A program made the position numbers and the translations under genes. The notes beneath the pieces are model-generated. The model saw only the letters and a program-made list of their open reading frames with translations, was not told the origin of the DNA and did no database searches. Below are positions 24,101-36,762 of a DNA stretch of 64,000 nucleotides, in pieces (within the stretch, counting starts at the first letter, position 1; each line of letters begins with the position of its first letter). The stretch comes from Augochlora pura (taxonomy: Eukaryota; Arthropoda; Insecta; Hymenoptera; Halictidae). The stretch lies in the NCBI RefSeq assembly GCF_028453695.1, contig NC_135781.1, positions 7,700,779 through 7,764,778 of the forward strand, given 5' to 3'.

Positions 24101-25130
24101 ATCATATTTCAAACGTCTCGAATTATCATCTCCTAAAATCTCTAACGTTCCCAATGTTCCCTATAATTATTGAATACGGTATCTATTCTGGAGGATTGCC
24201 AAGAACATCGGTTTCCATCTTACACGCTATGTATAGATTTGCGATACTTTACGCGTTTATAATATCCGTAAATTCATACAGTGCACATCAATATTTCTTC
24301 GATTGCCAGAATAAGAAATGTTCTTCCAGTTAGCAAAGTAAATCGTATCTCTCGTTCCATGTTTTTCAAAATAACTTTCGTCACCCTACAATCATGCAAT
24401 CATAACGTTTCTAAAATAGTACCAAACGATCCGCATTTTTTTATTATATATTGTATACTGTTTTAATGGCATTTAATTAAATTAAGTAGACCTGTTTAAA
24501 TGTATTTACCTGCAATTTTTAATCGTTCCACCCGATTGCTGTTTCTGCAAAAATATCTTTACACATTGTCTAATAGTAAACTAGTTTTTCTAACAACTCG
24601 AAAAAATTCAACCCGTTGGCTCCAATTTCGAACAGGTTATTCGCGTTTATATTAGTATATTATAATTGACCTCTCGAAACAGCTTTGCGCCGTGCAACGG
24701 AGGATAAATTTAATTTTCGAACCAGTTCTCCGTTCGAGAAGTTGAAAGATTATTCGCAGCTTTCGCGAATCTCGTAGTGAAAATAATTTTTCAATGGGGT
24801 GGGCGATATTCCGCCGGTGCCGGAGATTTTTGGCAGCACGCCTGCAATGTAATATACATTACCAATCGCATCATTGCGATTTGCGGCGTCTCTCGTCGTT
24901 CGTGTCGTTTTTCCCGCGGCGCGGCGCGGCGCGCGATGTAATCATGGATGGTCGAAAGAAGGACGCGAACGGGGATGAAAGAAAGGGAGACGGGGCGAGG
25001 GTGGGCGGCGGCAAGAGGGAAGGGAAGACCAACAGGAAAAGCATTTAGCACGCGATCTTCTCGTAATTCTGCACACCAGTTCCGTGGCACGCTTTGTCTT
25101 CGTCCTGAGCTGACGCGTTACACGTGTTAG
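21122..25130. other. Non-coding DNA with one hairpin and AT-rich tracts
   Basis: Contains an AT-rich TATATA tract at 22686-22746, a short perfect hairpin CCGCTGT-C-ACAGCGG at 23439-23453 beside a TTAA, and a GGCGC-rich run near 24914-24936. No recognisable coding sequence. Confidence 0.4.
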
Positions 25131-27420
25131 ATTGTTTCCACTCTACTTTGGGCTCGTGCAATTATTATTATACCGCGGCGCGGATGCCTAATTGATCGCC
25201 GGATCGTTAACATATACCACCTGGAGGGATTGTGGTAGTTTTCATTTAACCCGGCCGTATCCGAAAACGATTCCTCGGTTTTCGAGTCGATCGAATATTT
25301 GTCACCGGTGATGCACTGCAATCGGCAATCGATTCAAATTAAAACCCGGCTGAGTTTCCGTGGATATTTACTGTTTCCATTGCAAATTATTTCAATGGAG
25401 GACTACGATTTCCGATTTTAATAAAGGAAAAATAGTCATTGAAAATTGAACGGAGAAAATTCACGCTTGAACGGCGGACATTTCGGACAAAAATATGACT
25501 GTACTTAAGATCATTTCGAATTTTATTTCACAATTTTACAAAAATTTAGATTCTCTCATTTTGAGTTATCAAGGAGATATTTCCTAAATCATTTGTTATA
25601 AAAATATATACAGTGTCCTGTAAAAGATATGAGATCTTAAGCTTCGAAGCTACTTCTTTCTCGCGCAGCTGATCCTCGATAGAATTTTTAGCCTTTTTAG
25701 CTGAAAACTTGATAAAATGTCGACCTCTACAATGGAGGCCATATAAAACGGTATACTCTGAAATATATCGTGAGTAGGTTAATTACTTTAGAAATACCGA
25801 TCTTAGATCGATTACGATCGATTTGTTTCAGGCTAGAATTGTGCACTTTTAGGTTGTGTCTTCGGTACAACCCAAAAATAAAATCCAGCTTCTCAGTCTT
25901 AATTCGGCATTAATCGCACGGTCTATTTTAGACGTTCTTGCATTATAGTGACGTTTTCTAATGAGCTTGCTTCTCCAAATGGAAACTTCAGTTTTATTTT
26001 TATCGACATTTAGCAATCAAGATTGTAATGTAGTTCCGTGGTATATGTACATTTTCTTTCTCGCGTAGGAAATTTATTAATGACAAAGAAGTGTTAATCA
26101 ATTTCGTTGTGAAAAAAATCGTAGCGCAAGAAAATAATGTTCCTGCTGAACGCATGATCACCAACTGAGATCTCTAAATATAAATTGAACTATTATTTGC
26201 CATTTTCTATGAAAGAGCCTTTATTATGATTTCAACAATATTAAAATACATAACGTGAGAACGGCCATTTTGATCGGTATGGTAGATCCATCTTTGAACA
26301 TTGAACCATGCGAGAACACTTTTCGGTGAACCAAAATATTTCTAGTTTTGGTAGCATCGATTTCTTGTCTTTTTAATGTCACTGTCGGCAGAACTAGCAT
26401 CAGGGATCGTTGGCGTTTCGCTATTGAAATTCGGCAGCGTCGCCTACGCGAATTTCCGGGCGGCGCCTCTTGTTCAACGCGAAAACGTACCTGTGTCGAA
26501 GACCGCAGGCCGGTCGCGTCAGCGATGCAACTGCACCGGGGGATTTCGAAGCGTCGAGCGTACTTTTCTCCATCGAAATTCATAGATGGGATGAACGGAT
26601 CAACGGAAACGCGCATATACGAATCTCTGCTTTTGAGAATTGGCCACGTCGCGACTATCTCGTCCGAATTGACCTCCCGAACAGCGAAAGTTCGATCGCG
26701 AATCCACGGATGCAATAACGACCATCGATCGACCGAATTTATGACATTCTCTTCTTTCGATGCAGCTTCGGCACTAGAGAATACCGTTTGAAAATACTTC
26801 AATTTAGTCATCTCTACAATTTTCAGTAAATTTTAGACATCTTCATTGTTGCCGACACATTTCGTTGTCTAAATTGCGACAGTACTCAAATAGATTCTGA
26901 AAAACGTCATCGAGAAAATAGTCTGCACTTTTTGATTTCAGTCGAAAGTTTTCAAGGATACTGACACGAAAAATTAGTGGATCGCTGAACAAATACAGTT
27001 TAATACCGACAAACAAAATCGACGAGATTGTCCAACTTTCGTGCTGTCTACCGTATTGACTCGCACCTGACTGAAATCGATCACCAATTGTTCCACGTAG
27101 GCAAACAATCCAAGGAATACATACGTATATAGATCTGTGTACACGTGTATTTCGCGTGTTTGCCAGTATGTTTTTTGTTAGTCGTTGATAGAGCCAACAT
27201 TGGATCCAGGAGCCAGCGTACGGTTACCGCGAAAGAAGTAATCCAAGTACGTATTCACGAATCCCATTATACTCTTCTGCGCCAATGCGATCCGCAAGCC
27301 ATTAACTAGCACTTCGCGTGCATACGCGAGCTATCTCGCAAGAGTTTTTCCTTTCCAGGATGTTACGCATTCGAAGCTGCCGCATTTACCGTTTGGATAA
27401 TTTCACGTTTCGAAATGGAA
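25131..27420. other. Non-coding DNA; one long unassigned open frame
   Basis: The notable item is a minus-strand 195-codon frame at 26224-26811 overlapping a 147-codon + frame. Neither shows a recognisable domain. Otherwise short frames only. Confidence 0.35.
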
Positions 27421-27433
27421 CAGGCTCGCGGCC

Positions 27434-27451
27434 GCGGCGGCGGCGGCGGCG
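27434..27451 (+). repeat. (CGG)n microsatellite
   Basis: About six CGG triplets. A similar run lies at 29322-29338. Confidence 0.88.
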
Positions 27452-27698
27452 TAGAACGTGGGAGGAAAAAAGAAAAGCGGGGAGGAGGTAGACGACGGGA
27501 AGAAAAAACGTTCCGCGTTCCTCGACCGCATTAATTTTGATCGTCGAAGTATTCGCTACAACCTATCGCACCATTAGCACGGATTCCCATCTATAGAAAG
27601 TTCCTCGCCTCTACGGGGGGTAGTCCAAGCAATGGGATAAGTCTAATTAGAAGTGCCACGAAAGTTTCTGAGGAGAATGCGGAGAAACGGAGAATGGG

Positions 27699-27740
27699 CG
27701 AGAGAGGGAGAGAGAGAGAGAGAAGAAAGAGAAAGAGTGG
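27699..27740 (+). repeat. (GA)n-rich microsatellite
   Basis: GAGAGAGGGAGAGAGAGAG-type purine tract. It causes overlapping artefact frames on both strands. Confidence 0.85.
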
Positions 27741-28145
27741 GAAAGGGGGAGCCAGGGATGGAAAGGAAAGAATCGGTATGGAAGGGGCAAAACGCCGACC
27801 AATTATTGTTCTTCCCGCCGCGAATTTAATTGAAGCAAGGCGTACGAACCCTGGTAACAAGGACCCGAATTCATCTTGACCTCGTCCGCAGCCGAATTCC
27901 TGATTCCCTTTAATTGTTACGCATCTTCCCTCGGCACTCCAGATTTGCCGCGGAACATTTTTAGTAAAGTCTGACTTCGATGATCGAGTGGAGCCGGCGA
28001 ACTGTTTTCACGATGTTACGCTTCCCGGAACAAGTTTCGTTATTAGAACGTTGTTTCAGGATAACCTCGCTCGAGCGGTTATCCTCGATCGCGGGAATAT
28101 CGAAATGTGGAACTTTCCGCGGGGGCTAGGGCTTCTTCCTAGTCG

Positions 28146-28161
28146 CCCCCCCCCCCCCCCC
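28146..28161 (+). repeat. Homopolymer C16
   Basis: An uninterrupted run of 16 C on the + strand, G-rich on the other strand. The run length may be uncertain in the assembly. Confidence 0.92.
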
Positions 28162-31128
28162 GGAATAACGACTTTCCTCGGAGAAGTTTCTGGCTCCGCG
28201 GTATTTGCGTTCTATGTACTTATTTCATTATGGCGAACTAGTTATCGTCGTTCGGCTGTTTTCCGGACGAGCCCGGAAACGGGGATGATCGTTCACGACG
28301 AAGTAAATCGAGCTCGAACGGCGAAGTTTTCTCCCCTCGAGTGTTCTCCCCAAGAGTCGAACTGCCGTTTGCGTAGATTTCGATTTTTCGAAACGATCCG
28401 CGAGAAAAAAGGCGGAGCACAACACCTCGCGAAAAGGCATTCGGACGTCTTTCAAACAGCGATAACTTTTAAAACTGGACCAGATGATTGGAATATTTTT
28501 CGATGTTAAAGGAAAGACTTTCTTTTTTCATTTTACTATTTCTTAAAATAAAAAAACATGTTAAAATGTGAAACTTATGCGCATACTGAGAATTCCATTG
28601 AAATCGCTTGACATCAGTGACCAATGAGATAATAACGAATAACTTCGCGAAAGTATATATTTAATTTATTCGTTAAGTAAAATATTCGAATAATACGAAA
28701 ATACGTATATTTTTAAGGATTTAAGTAAATGCATTAACTGAAATGTTATTAGCACTGAAAAAAATGTTAAGCACGGAAAGATATTCAGATCATTTGGTCA
28801 GACCTTTAATTATTTATTTCGTCTGAAAAGATATTCATCTAAATAAGATTCTACAAGTACGAAAGAGAAATAAGGTATTCAGTTTTCGGACAACACCGAG
28901 TAGATACCGAAATATTCTGTCAACTTAATTGCTCCAGTTATCTGCACATTTATATGCTATAATTTTCTCATTATATAATGTTAAGTACAATATAGAAGCT
29001 TTGTATCTGCTTCTCGTGAAACGTCCGCTGCATACAAAAGTACGACTGTATCTAACACGATGGTTAAAAACAAGTTTTGTTGCAACGATTGCCGGCAATA
29101 ACAATAAATAATAGCGTTAACGAGAGAGAGCCGAGTTTCGAGTTGCCAGAAAAGTTTCGAGTTCCATTTACTGTTTAATAGGCTGTCTGTCAAATTAGTA
29201 GGAAAATTACGGAAAATCGGAGTTTAATGAAACGAGTTGAAATGTTGAGATTAATCACCGCGATTGCCCATTCGATCTTCTCGCAATTTGCCGATCGAAT
29301 TGCGCGCAGTGTATCGGCGCTGCGGCGGCGGCGGCGGCTGAAAAATGAATTTTTCGGTCTTGATAAATAATTACGCCGTGTTAAATTGTTTCGGATGGAG
29401 CGTGGAATATCTTATAAACACTTTATTGACATTCTCGGTCGACGGTGTAGCGTATAATATTTTATGTACACGTGTGCGCGAGTCATTCATCAGGGCTGGT
29501 GATAAATGGGCACTTAATTTACCATGATAAGCGACGATAGAAAAAATTGAATACGTTCGATCGCGTATCGGAATTTAAATTAACGCAGTGCCCGCGACTC
29601 ATTTGAATTTACGATGAGACAAATTTTCCTTGTTGTCCGTGACGAAGCGGAGACGGCCATTCTTCACCACTGAAAATCAACGGGCCCGTGTCACGAGGTT
29701 TAATATTTACGATATGGCGGAATATCATAAAGAAATGGTATGACAATCGACAGGATTTTTTTTATTGAAATTTCTCATTACAGCTGCCGTCGTAAAATCG
29801 ACAACGTTGAAAAGTCGAAAAGCCGATGAAGTCACCGTCTCTCTTTCAATATCTGACAAAAAATATATGTTTAAACTGTCGGAATCCATATTTCTGATTA
29901 GAGAACAGATTAAAGTGTCTCTTTCCTCGTTAAAGCTTTTAGCAGATCACAAAAATGGAATCGCGAAAAATTCCATCAAATTGTACATTTTAACAAATTG
30001 TTCGCCATTGTTGGAATGAAAGTTTCACTCGGCGGCAGTTAGAATTTCGTAGGGGAGGCCAATCACAGAATGCGTGCCAAGAGACTGCGGCCAGATGAGC
30101 ATACGGTATAGACACAGTGGCTGCCGGGTAGGAATAGGCCGTGGGGGGTTCGGGGGTCGGTGAGGGAAGACGAGCAGAGAGTTGCAAGTATGATACGGAG
30201 GGGGTGGTGCGTTAATGTATATTTATGTATTAAACAGGCATTATTTATACGTCCGATGAATATGCATTGTTTCGTGGCAGTAGCGAGGTGTCGAGTGCAG
30301 ACCCGTCGCTATCACTGCCTCATCAATCACACACAGTCCCAGTAACCCGCCTCCCCCGCACCCTACAGCCCGTGCAAACCCCGTGCTGCCGTGGGCATAG
30401 TCTCGTTCCTCTCAGAATGGTAAACGCCACTCCTCCTGTTGGCCACCCACCCACTCGGAATTCACACTAATTTACGTAATTTTTTCGCAATGTCCACGTG
30501 ATACCTCGTTACCGCGACCCGAGGGTTACAACGCTCGCACGGAGGGAAAAACGAAAGAAAGGCTCGCCTATTTACATATTTGTGAGATTGACGATACGGT
30601 AGAACTTCGATTGTTAAGGATAAATGGAGTGACACGAATGTTCGGATAATAGAACAGTTATTTTCTTAATTGTGAAAATGTAGGAGTGTCGTTGTGTATT
30701 TACATGTGTATTGCTGATCGGACAAATTTATTGTTAAGATAATTCAGAGTTAAGCTAATTTATATCAAGTCTATAATTTATTTCACTTGTACTCTTTACA
30801 TTTTAGCATGTTTGAATTACTGTTTCAAACATGAGTGAAAAATTTCGAATGTGTGACTTACGTAATTAGGATTCTAAGCTACTCATCTGTGGACACTCTT
30901 TTAAATGGTACAACTTCTTCAAAAGTAGACTAAATGAATTGGATTTTTTATACTCTACTGTACAAATTACAATACCTTTTTTTACTTTTGTAAAATAAAC
31001 AAACTTAAAATAATAATAGTAAAGATATAATGTAGCACTTTAACGGTAACACTTGTATTTCTTAGAAACTACGTTATAAACTAATTGGTTATTTCCCCCG
31101 AAATAAACCGTGCTCGTTGCAACGATTT
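28162..31128. other. Non-coding DNA without recognised genes
   Basis: Mixed AT-rich and CpG-rich segments. Frames at 29765-30019 and 29990-30470 show no domain. No RNA gene was seen. Confidence 0.4.
29322..29338 (+). repeat. (CGG)n microsatellite
   Basis: Short CGG run following a GCGC-rich segment. Confidence 0.85.
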
Positions 31129-31129
31129 A

Positions 31130-31146
31130 TTATATATATATATATA
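31130..31146. repeat. (TA)n microsatellite
   Basis: About eight TA dinucleotides. Confidence 0.9.
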
Positions 31147-31227
31147 CAATATGAATTAATTCAATTTTATTTCCTAGCTGTTTAATGGCCCATCTATTTT
31201 ACATTTTCCTTCAGACGATTCCAAGCC

Positions 31228-31293
31228 ATGCGATTTTAATTTCGATTTTAGCGATCTCTCAGACTATGCGATTCTAATTTCGATTTTAGCAAT
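31228..31293 (+). repeat. Two tandem copies of a 38-bp unit
   Basis: ATGCGATTTTAATTTCG at 31228 recurs 38 bp later at 31266 with one change, followed in both by ATTTTAGC. Confidence 0.85.
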
Positions 31294-34200
31294 TTAGTGG
31301 AGCACGAGACGTTCCTAAAACTAGATCTCCATTAGCATCATTTATTGACACTTTGCAATCGGTGACACTTGAACTCCAGAATTCCGACATTTCTACCGAT
31401 CTATGTTCGCACTCTACGATTTTTCTTTTCTCTTTACACATAAATTTTATAGGTCTTAAGAAGTTATAGTTTTGATTCGGCTATGAAAATTACGGATCAA
31501 TATTGAATCAAAGAATTCGATACCTTTAATTTAATATCCTTATTAAATATAAGTAAAATGTTTGCAAAGGTACCGTAATCAGATTGTGACACAGTAATTA
31601 ACGCACTTATCCTATTTATAAAAATGATTGAGGAAACAGGCATGAGGTAGAAAAATTTGTTTCTACATTTTTGTCTTACGTTTATATGTAGATTAATGTG
31701 TATACGTTCACATCATCCCCCTTACGACGGTACCACCAGTTAATGACGAATAGGGAAGAGGGTTAAAGGAAGTAGATGAAATCATCAGTGGACATACCAT
31801 CAGAAATTTCGGCCGAACGTCGCCCTACTTCCGGATGTCTCGCCTTGTATAAGCGTGCGTCCGCGCGAACGCGAACCAATCCCGAATGGCAGAACGGCAG
31901 AGGGCATATCGGGATGCAGAGGGTGGACGAAGGGTGTAGAGGGGAGCCAAACCACCGTGAAGTCTCGCTAAATGGTCGTCCGTGGCCACCGTGGCGACGA
32001 TATTCAGAACGTTAATCGGACGAATCAATCGGATCTCGTCGGCCGCAAAACTGACCCGCGGACATTCGAGGACTGCACGCGCGGAATGTGTGCTGCAGCT
32101 ACGCCGAAATTTTTCAGCCGTGGAATGGACGTTTGATATGTTGTTTTGTCCATGGATTTTGGTCAGGGAATTGCGCTCCGGCGACGCGCGTTTGCTACGA
32201 CCCCGCATATATACAGTGCGCCCTGTTAAATATGGATCGTTGTATAATTGTCGCCGCTATTAGCTGACCTGGACCAGATGTATCGGTCCGTCGTCAGAAT
32301 TGCCGCAAGTATGGATTAACGCGGTGCAGCGCACGGTCCAATTTCAAGGGTTTGTGTGCTAATCGACTATTCCCGATGAAAGAAAATTGACCGGGCATAT
32401 TTCAGACGTGCAGTTTGCGGTCGCCTGATGATCCCGCGAATTTTCCTTCTTCATTGTCCGATTTACATGGCGGCGAGAAAATTCAGTGCCTATATCCGAA
32501 TATTTCTATTTGACTGCTTTGAAAATTAATGTGATATTAAATATATTATACCAGTTCATCAAACATATTAATCTTCTATTTTTCTGTATCTACTAGTCAC
32601 AACAATATTGGTGTTCTGAATTCCATACTGTTTAATTTATTAATTATTCTTTGAACGAAGATGGACAATATGGAAGATGTAAAAAAGTGTAAAGAATTTG
32701 GAAAACAAAATCGATTCGGACACCGAAAATTGGAACAAAGAAACGAGCGCTTTCTATAAAGAGACTGAATTTTCTCCGCATCTTGTATGCACACTATATG
32801 AATAGTTAAAGAATGAATAATTCCGACAACGCAGAACAGGAAACGAGAATCCGTGTATTCGCAACAAAGTAAACTGCACGATAATATTTCAGGAAGTTCA
32901 CTTGTTTAATTAACTATATTCAAATGATCATTAATTATGAAATGAATATCATTAATTAATTTTAGTTTCTCCATTGAATAAAAATCGAATCATCGTTGTT
33001 CGAATGATCAATAGAATTAGTTAGCTTTGAAGAGTGAATTTCGTTTTCCGAAAGTGTTTCTTCAATGAAAATGTGCAATACAAATTGTCGCGTTACTTAT
33101 TTCTTGAAGAAATTTGCAAAGGTTGTATATAAAGCATCCATGAGCTATGAAGTACTGAAATATTAATTAACAAGTTCCATTGTACGGCGACGGTGTCTTA
33201 ACACAGGAGATGCCTCGTATGTTTACCGAGATCCTGTTTCCCGTTGATATATTTGTTGTTTTCAAGTTCTCGGCGAGTTTGACGCCATTCATTGTCGGGA
33301 GTTCACCAGCGAGCACCATAAGATGCATTTTATTACCCGGCTTCAATCTCATTTGCCTTCCAGGGACACCAGTTTGGATGGTGTATCACATAATTACACG
33401 GCAACCAGCAGTTTCCCTGTAGCAGGAATTACGTTCTTCTGTTTAACATCATATTAAAATATGGATCGTTATATTGGAATATTTGCCCCTTTGTTGAAAT
33501 AATAATTCCACAAGCGAATCGATCAAGCGACACATATTTATTTTGAGGCAGTTCTAATATAATACAGCGCTCGTTTAATTTCTAAAACCCCGATTTCAAT
33601 TCATCCCTGTTTCGATAATAGATAACGGGGCACGTAACAAATTTTCGAATCGTATATCTTCGCCTTTGACTACCTTGTAACATTTTAACACGAGCACATT
33701 CTGTTAAACTGTTCACGTGTGTGAATTCTCTGTTTCAAACTCCATAAACCGAACGAATCCAACATTTTGCTGTGATCCATTTGATCAGAAATGTTTTCCA
33801 CCTCTCGTTGCGAGTGCTCTTACAAAGCATTCAAAATGAAGGATCATGGATACAAACAAAAAAAATATGCATATCGAATACTTTTCCAGCGAACCGCTTC
33901 AAAAAGTCACAAAAATCGGCTTGTCTCACGCGAATCGCCTCCCTCGTAAGCATATCAAAATGTTATCGATTAAAACATTTCAATGATTCGCGCAGATTTT
34001 CTTACGTATTTTTTCATTGAAATTGATTCGTCAAATCGGTCACGATCCGTCGGTCTCCGTTCCTCGGATCGGCAACGATTCTCCCAAGATTGTTTACGCT
34101 TCTCTTGCTCCGTGCAACAGAATAAATCGTTCGTATAATCGAATACGCATTCGCGGACTATTGAATTTTCTCCGGGACCCGCGACGATGTTTCGTCGGAT

Positions 34201-36650
34201 TTCACGGACGCTTGTTTCACGTTCTGCTCGCGTGTCTTTCATAAGCAGCGCGCGATAAAGAATGGCTGTTGCGCGGCGGCGAAAGACGCGAATGGGAAAT
34301 ATTCATAAAGAGACGTGATGGAAAACACGAAAAAATAACACTCTTAACCACCGGGAATGTTAATATTTAAGCAGCGCGTGTTCCGGCCGGAAACTTCCAT
34401 ACGGCTGCAGCTCCGCATCTGAGACATATATTAAACTGCTTTCACCTTTCAAGGGGGGCTAAATATAATTCCGTCGTCACGTTTTGGTTACCATTTTATG
34501 GAGTCATTCTCTGTGTGCGAAATAAATGATTCCACCGCGTGGAATATTAAAATCTTGCTTTGACTCGCTCCAAAAGTTGAAACAACGTTTCTTATCCGGC
34601 GCGATTCGATTTATTAAATATATGTCTAATCGCTATAAAATTAATTTTATAATTGAAAATATTTTCGTTGCGTACTGTTCCAATTAATATAAGAAGGACG
34701 TTGCGTAACAATTATTATTTTAATCGAAAACATTCAGATACCAGTAAATATGTGCGTGATAGGCATATCCCATGTATTTCAGAGGTATCGGTAATCGGCT
34801 ATATTTCTTATACACGATGTGTCGATAACAACATTTGCGGTTAAATGGGAATCGATTTACACATTTGTCGGTCATATCAACGTGTCGGTATATAAACAAT
34901 GTCGGTGGAATGCGGTGTCGCTGAATGCGTTGTCGGTGAAACGATCGTCGCTATTTCCACGGTAAGCCACAAAATTGTAAACGAATTAAAAGAATTTAAA
35001 GAAACTGTTATATATTTTGCGTCGATTACAATAATTGAAAGAGGACGGACATTTCTATTCAATTTAGGTTTCTTCCAAATAACTTGGATAATTTTTATTT
35101 TCTACAAAGGATCGTAAATTATTTATAATGGAAAAAGGAGATGGCATACAGACTCGTCCATTTTTGTGTAGTTTTTAGATACGCGTACCATTTGTAAAAC
35201 AGTTGGAGCACCGGTTGTATTTGATTCGTCTCATCGGTTCCCGATACATGTATTCAGCAGTAATTCTCGCGCAGTTTCACGCAGATTCGAAATTGAGGCG
35301 TATATAATTCCGCGGGCATCACTGCTCGGGCGCCCGTATCGCCCAAGGAACTCTCAATTTTCGCGGCACTCGTTCCGCCCGGCGAAATTAGATTCGCTCG
35401 TACGACTTTTATCGTCCGTTCTTCTGGTAACCATCGCCTAATACCCCTCTTGTAGTTCACACTCGAACGGCGCGCCTTGGAAAACGACGAACCATTTTCC
35501 CGTTCCCTGTAATAATAGTCTGAATTTCTTCGGAAGCTCTTCCTAAATTTCTGCAGAATTTCCTTCCAATGAAAATTTGATACTCGCCCCCGGGTCCGCC
35601 ACGGTTGCGACGCTCCCCGGGTATTTGTAAATCTTTTCACGTCGACGGCTGCGAACGTTCCCACTATGGCAGCGCGCGCGCGATCCGTACGTATTCCTAC
35701 TTAATTTCCGTGCTACGCGCCCGAGTTTTTTCCGTCGCCATCCAATCGCCATTTTGATATCAGTTTCTCTATTTAAATATCGGCCCTCGCGATTCAATCG
35801 GTCCCGCGCTTATGAAACGATCTTGCTCGCGCCCCGATACCTAACAATAAATTCGATGCCGCCGGATTGTTCTCTTTCCCGCGACGGCGCGTTCTACTGG
35901 CGTAGAATAACTCGAGATAGCATATCGACGAATTGCCTGGTTCTTATTTATGCAGACGTTGAGGTGAACGCGATCTTGTTGGAGATTCTTGTGTCTCCAA
36001 TATCATTTTGTATTCGGTTTAGTTCATTTTTCTTTCAATAGGAAGATCCTGCATATATTTGTAACAGCAATGAGTAGATGAAACAGTGGAAGGTGGACAG
36101 CAGACTCATGAAATTGGCAAAGTTTTAATGAGAGTTATATTTTTCAATATGATAAGTGTGTTTAAAATGACGCCACTTTCCCAACTACTATAATTTTAGA
36201 AAAAATATTATTCATATGATTTATATGGTTTTCTGTGATATCCATATAATATAGCATGCACATTATACTCATACAAAGATCATGGAACACCAAATGTTTT
36301 ACAAAAACCATAGGTAAAACAATGTGAATTGAAATGCTAATATTATATTTGTTTCCTTTCCACTGGATTCTCTTATCGAATTCTCAATTATGGAGATCAT
36401 CGACGATCGCAGGTAGATAAACAGTCATTCCTCGCGAAATAAATCTGAACGCCTGTTTCCGTTCATTTATATCTTGAACGCTGTAAAACTTCAAGTAGTC
36501 GACGACGATAATTTTGCAACGATTCGCAAAACGCCGGGATGAAAACTGCGTATTTCTATACCGCGGCCACGTCGAATTGTAAAACTTGTTTAATATATAA
36601 CATCACGGGAGGATGTGGTGGCGATGAATAAACGAAATTTCACCAGTTGG
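31294..36650. other. Non-coding DNA with a CpG-rich island at 35.3-35.9 kb
   Basis: Includes a cluster of TTAATTA words at 32905-33175 and a small coding-like stretch at 33167-33410. The overlapping frames in the 35.3-35.9 kb island (136 and 84 codons, minus strand) are stop-poor CpG artefacts. No gene is supported. Confidence 0.35.
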
Positions 36651-36665
36651 TTACCTTGCGGGCCC

Positions 36666-36762
36666 GTTTCCCAAACGAACTTTCGGGATCGTCCGCTACC
36701 AATCACTCACTGTCCGCTACAACTCAACCAGCCACATCGCATATTTCTATCGGTTATCTACA
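36666..36762 (+). repeat. Diverged local duplicate, copy A
   Basis: ATCACTCACTGTCCGCTAC followed by CGCATAT matches the copy near 38690-38780 in the same orientation. The upstream GTTTCCC...CGAAC...GGATCG order is also shared. Confidence 0.45.
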
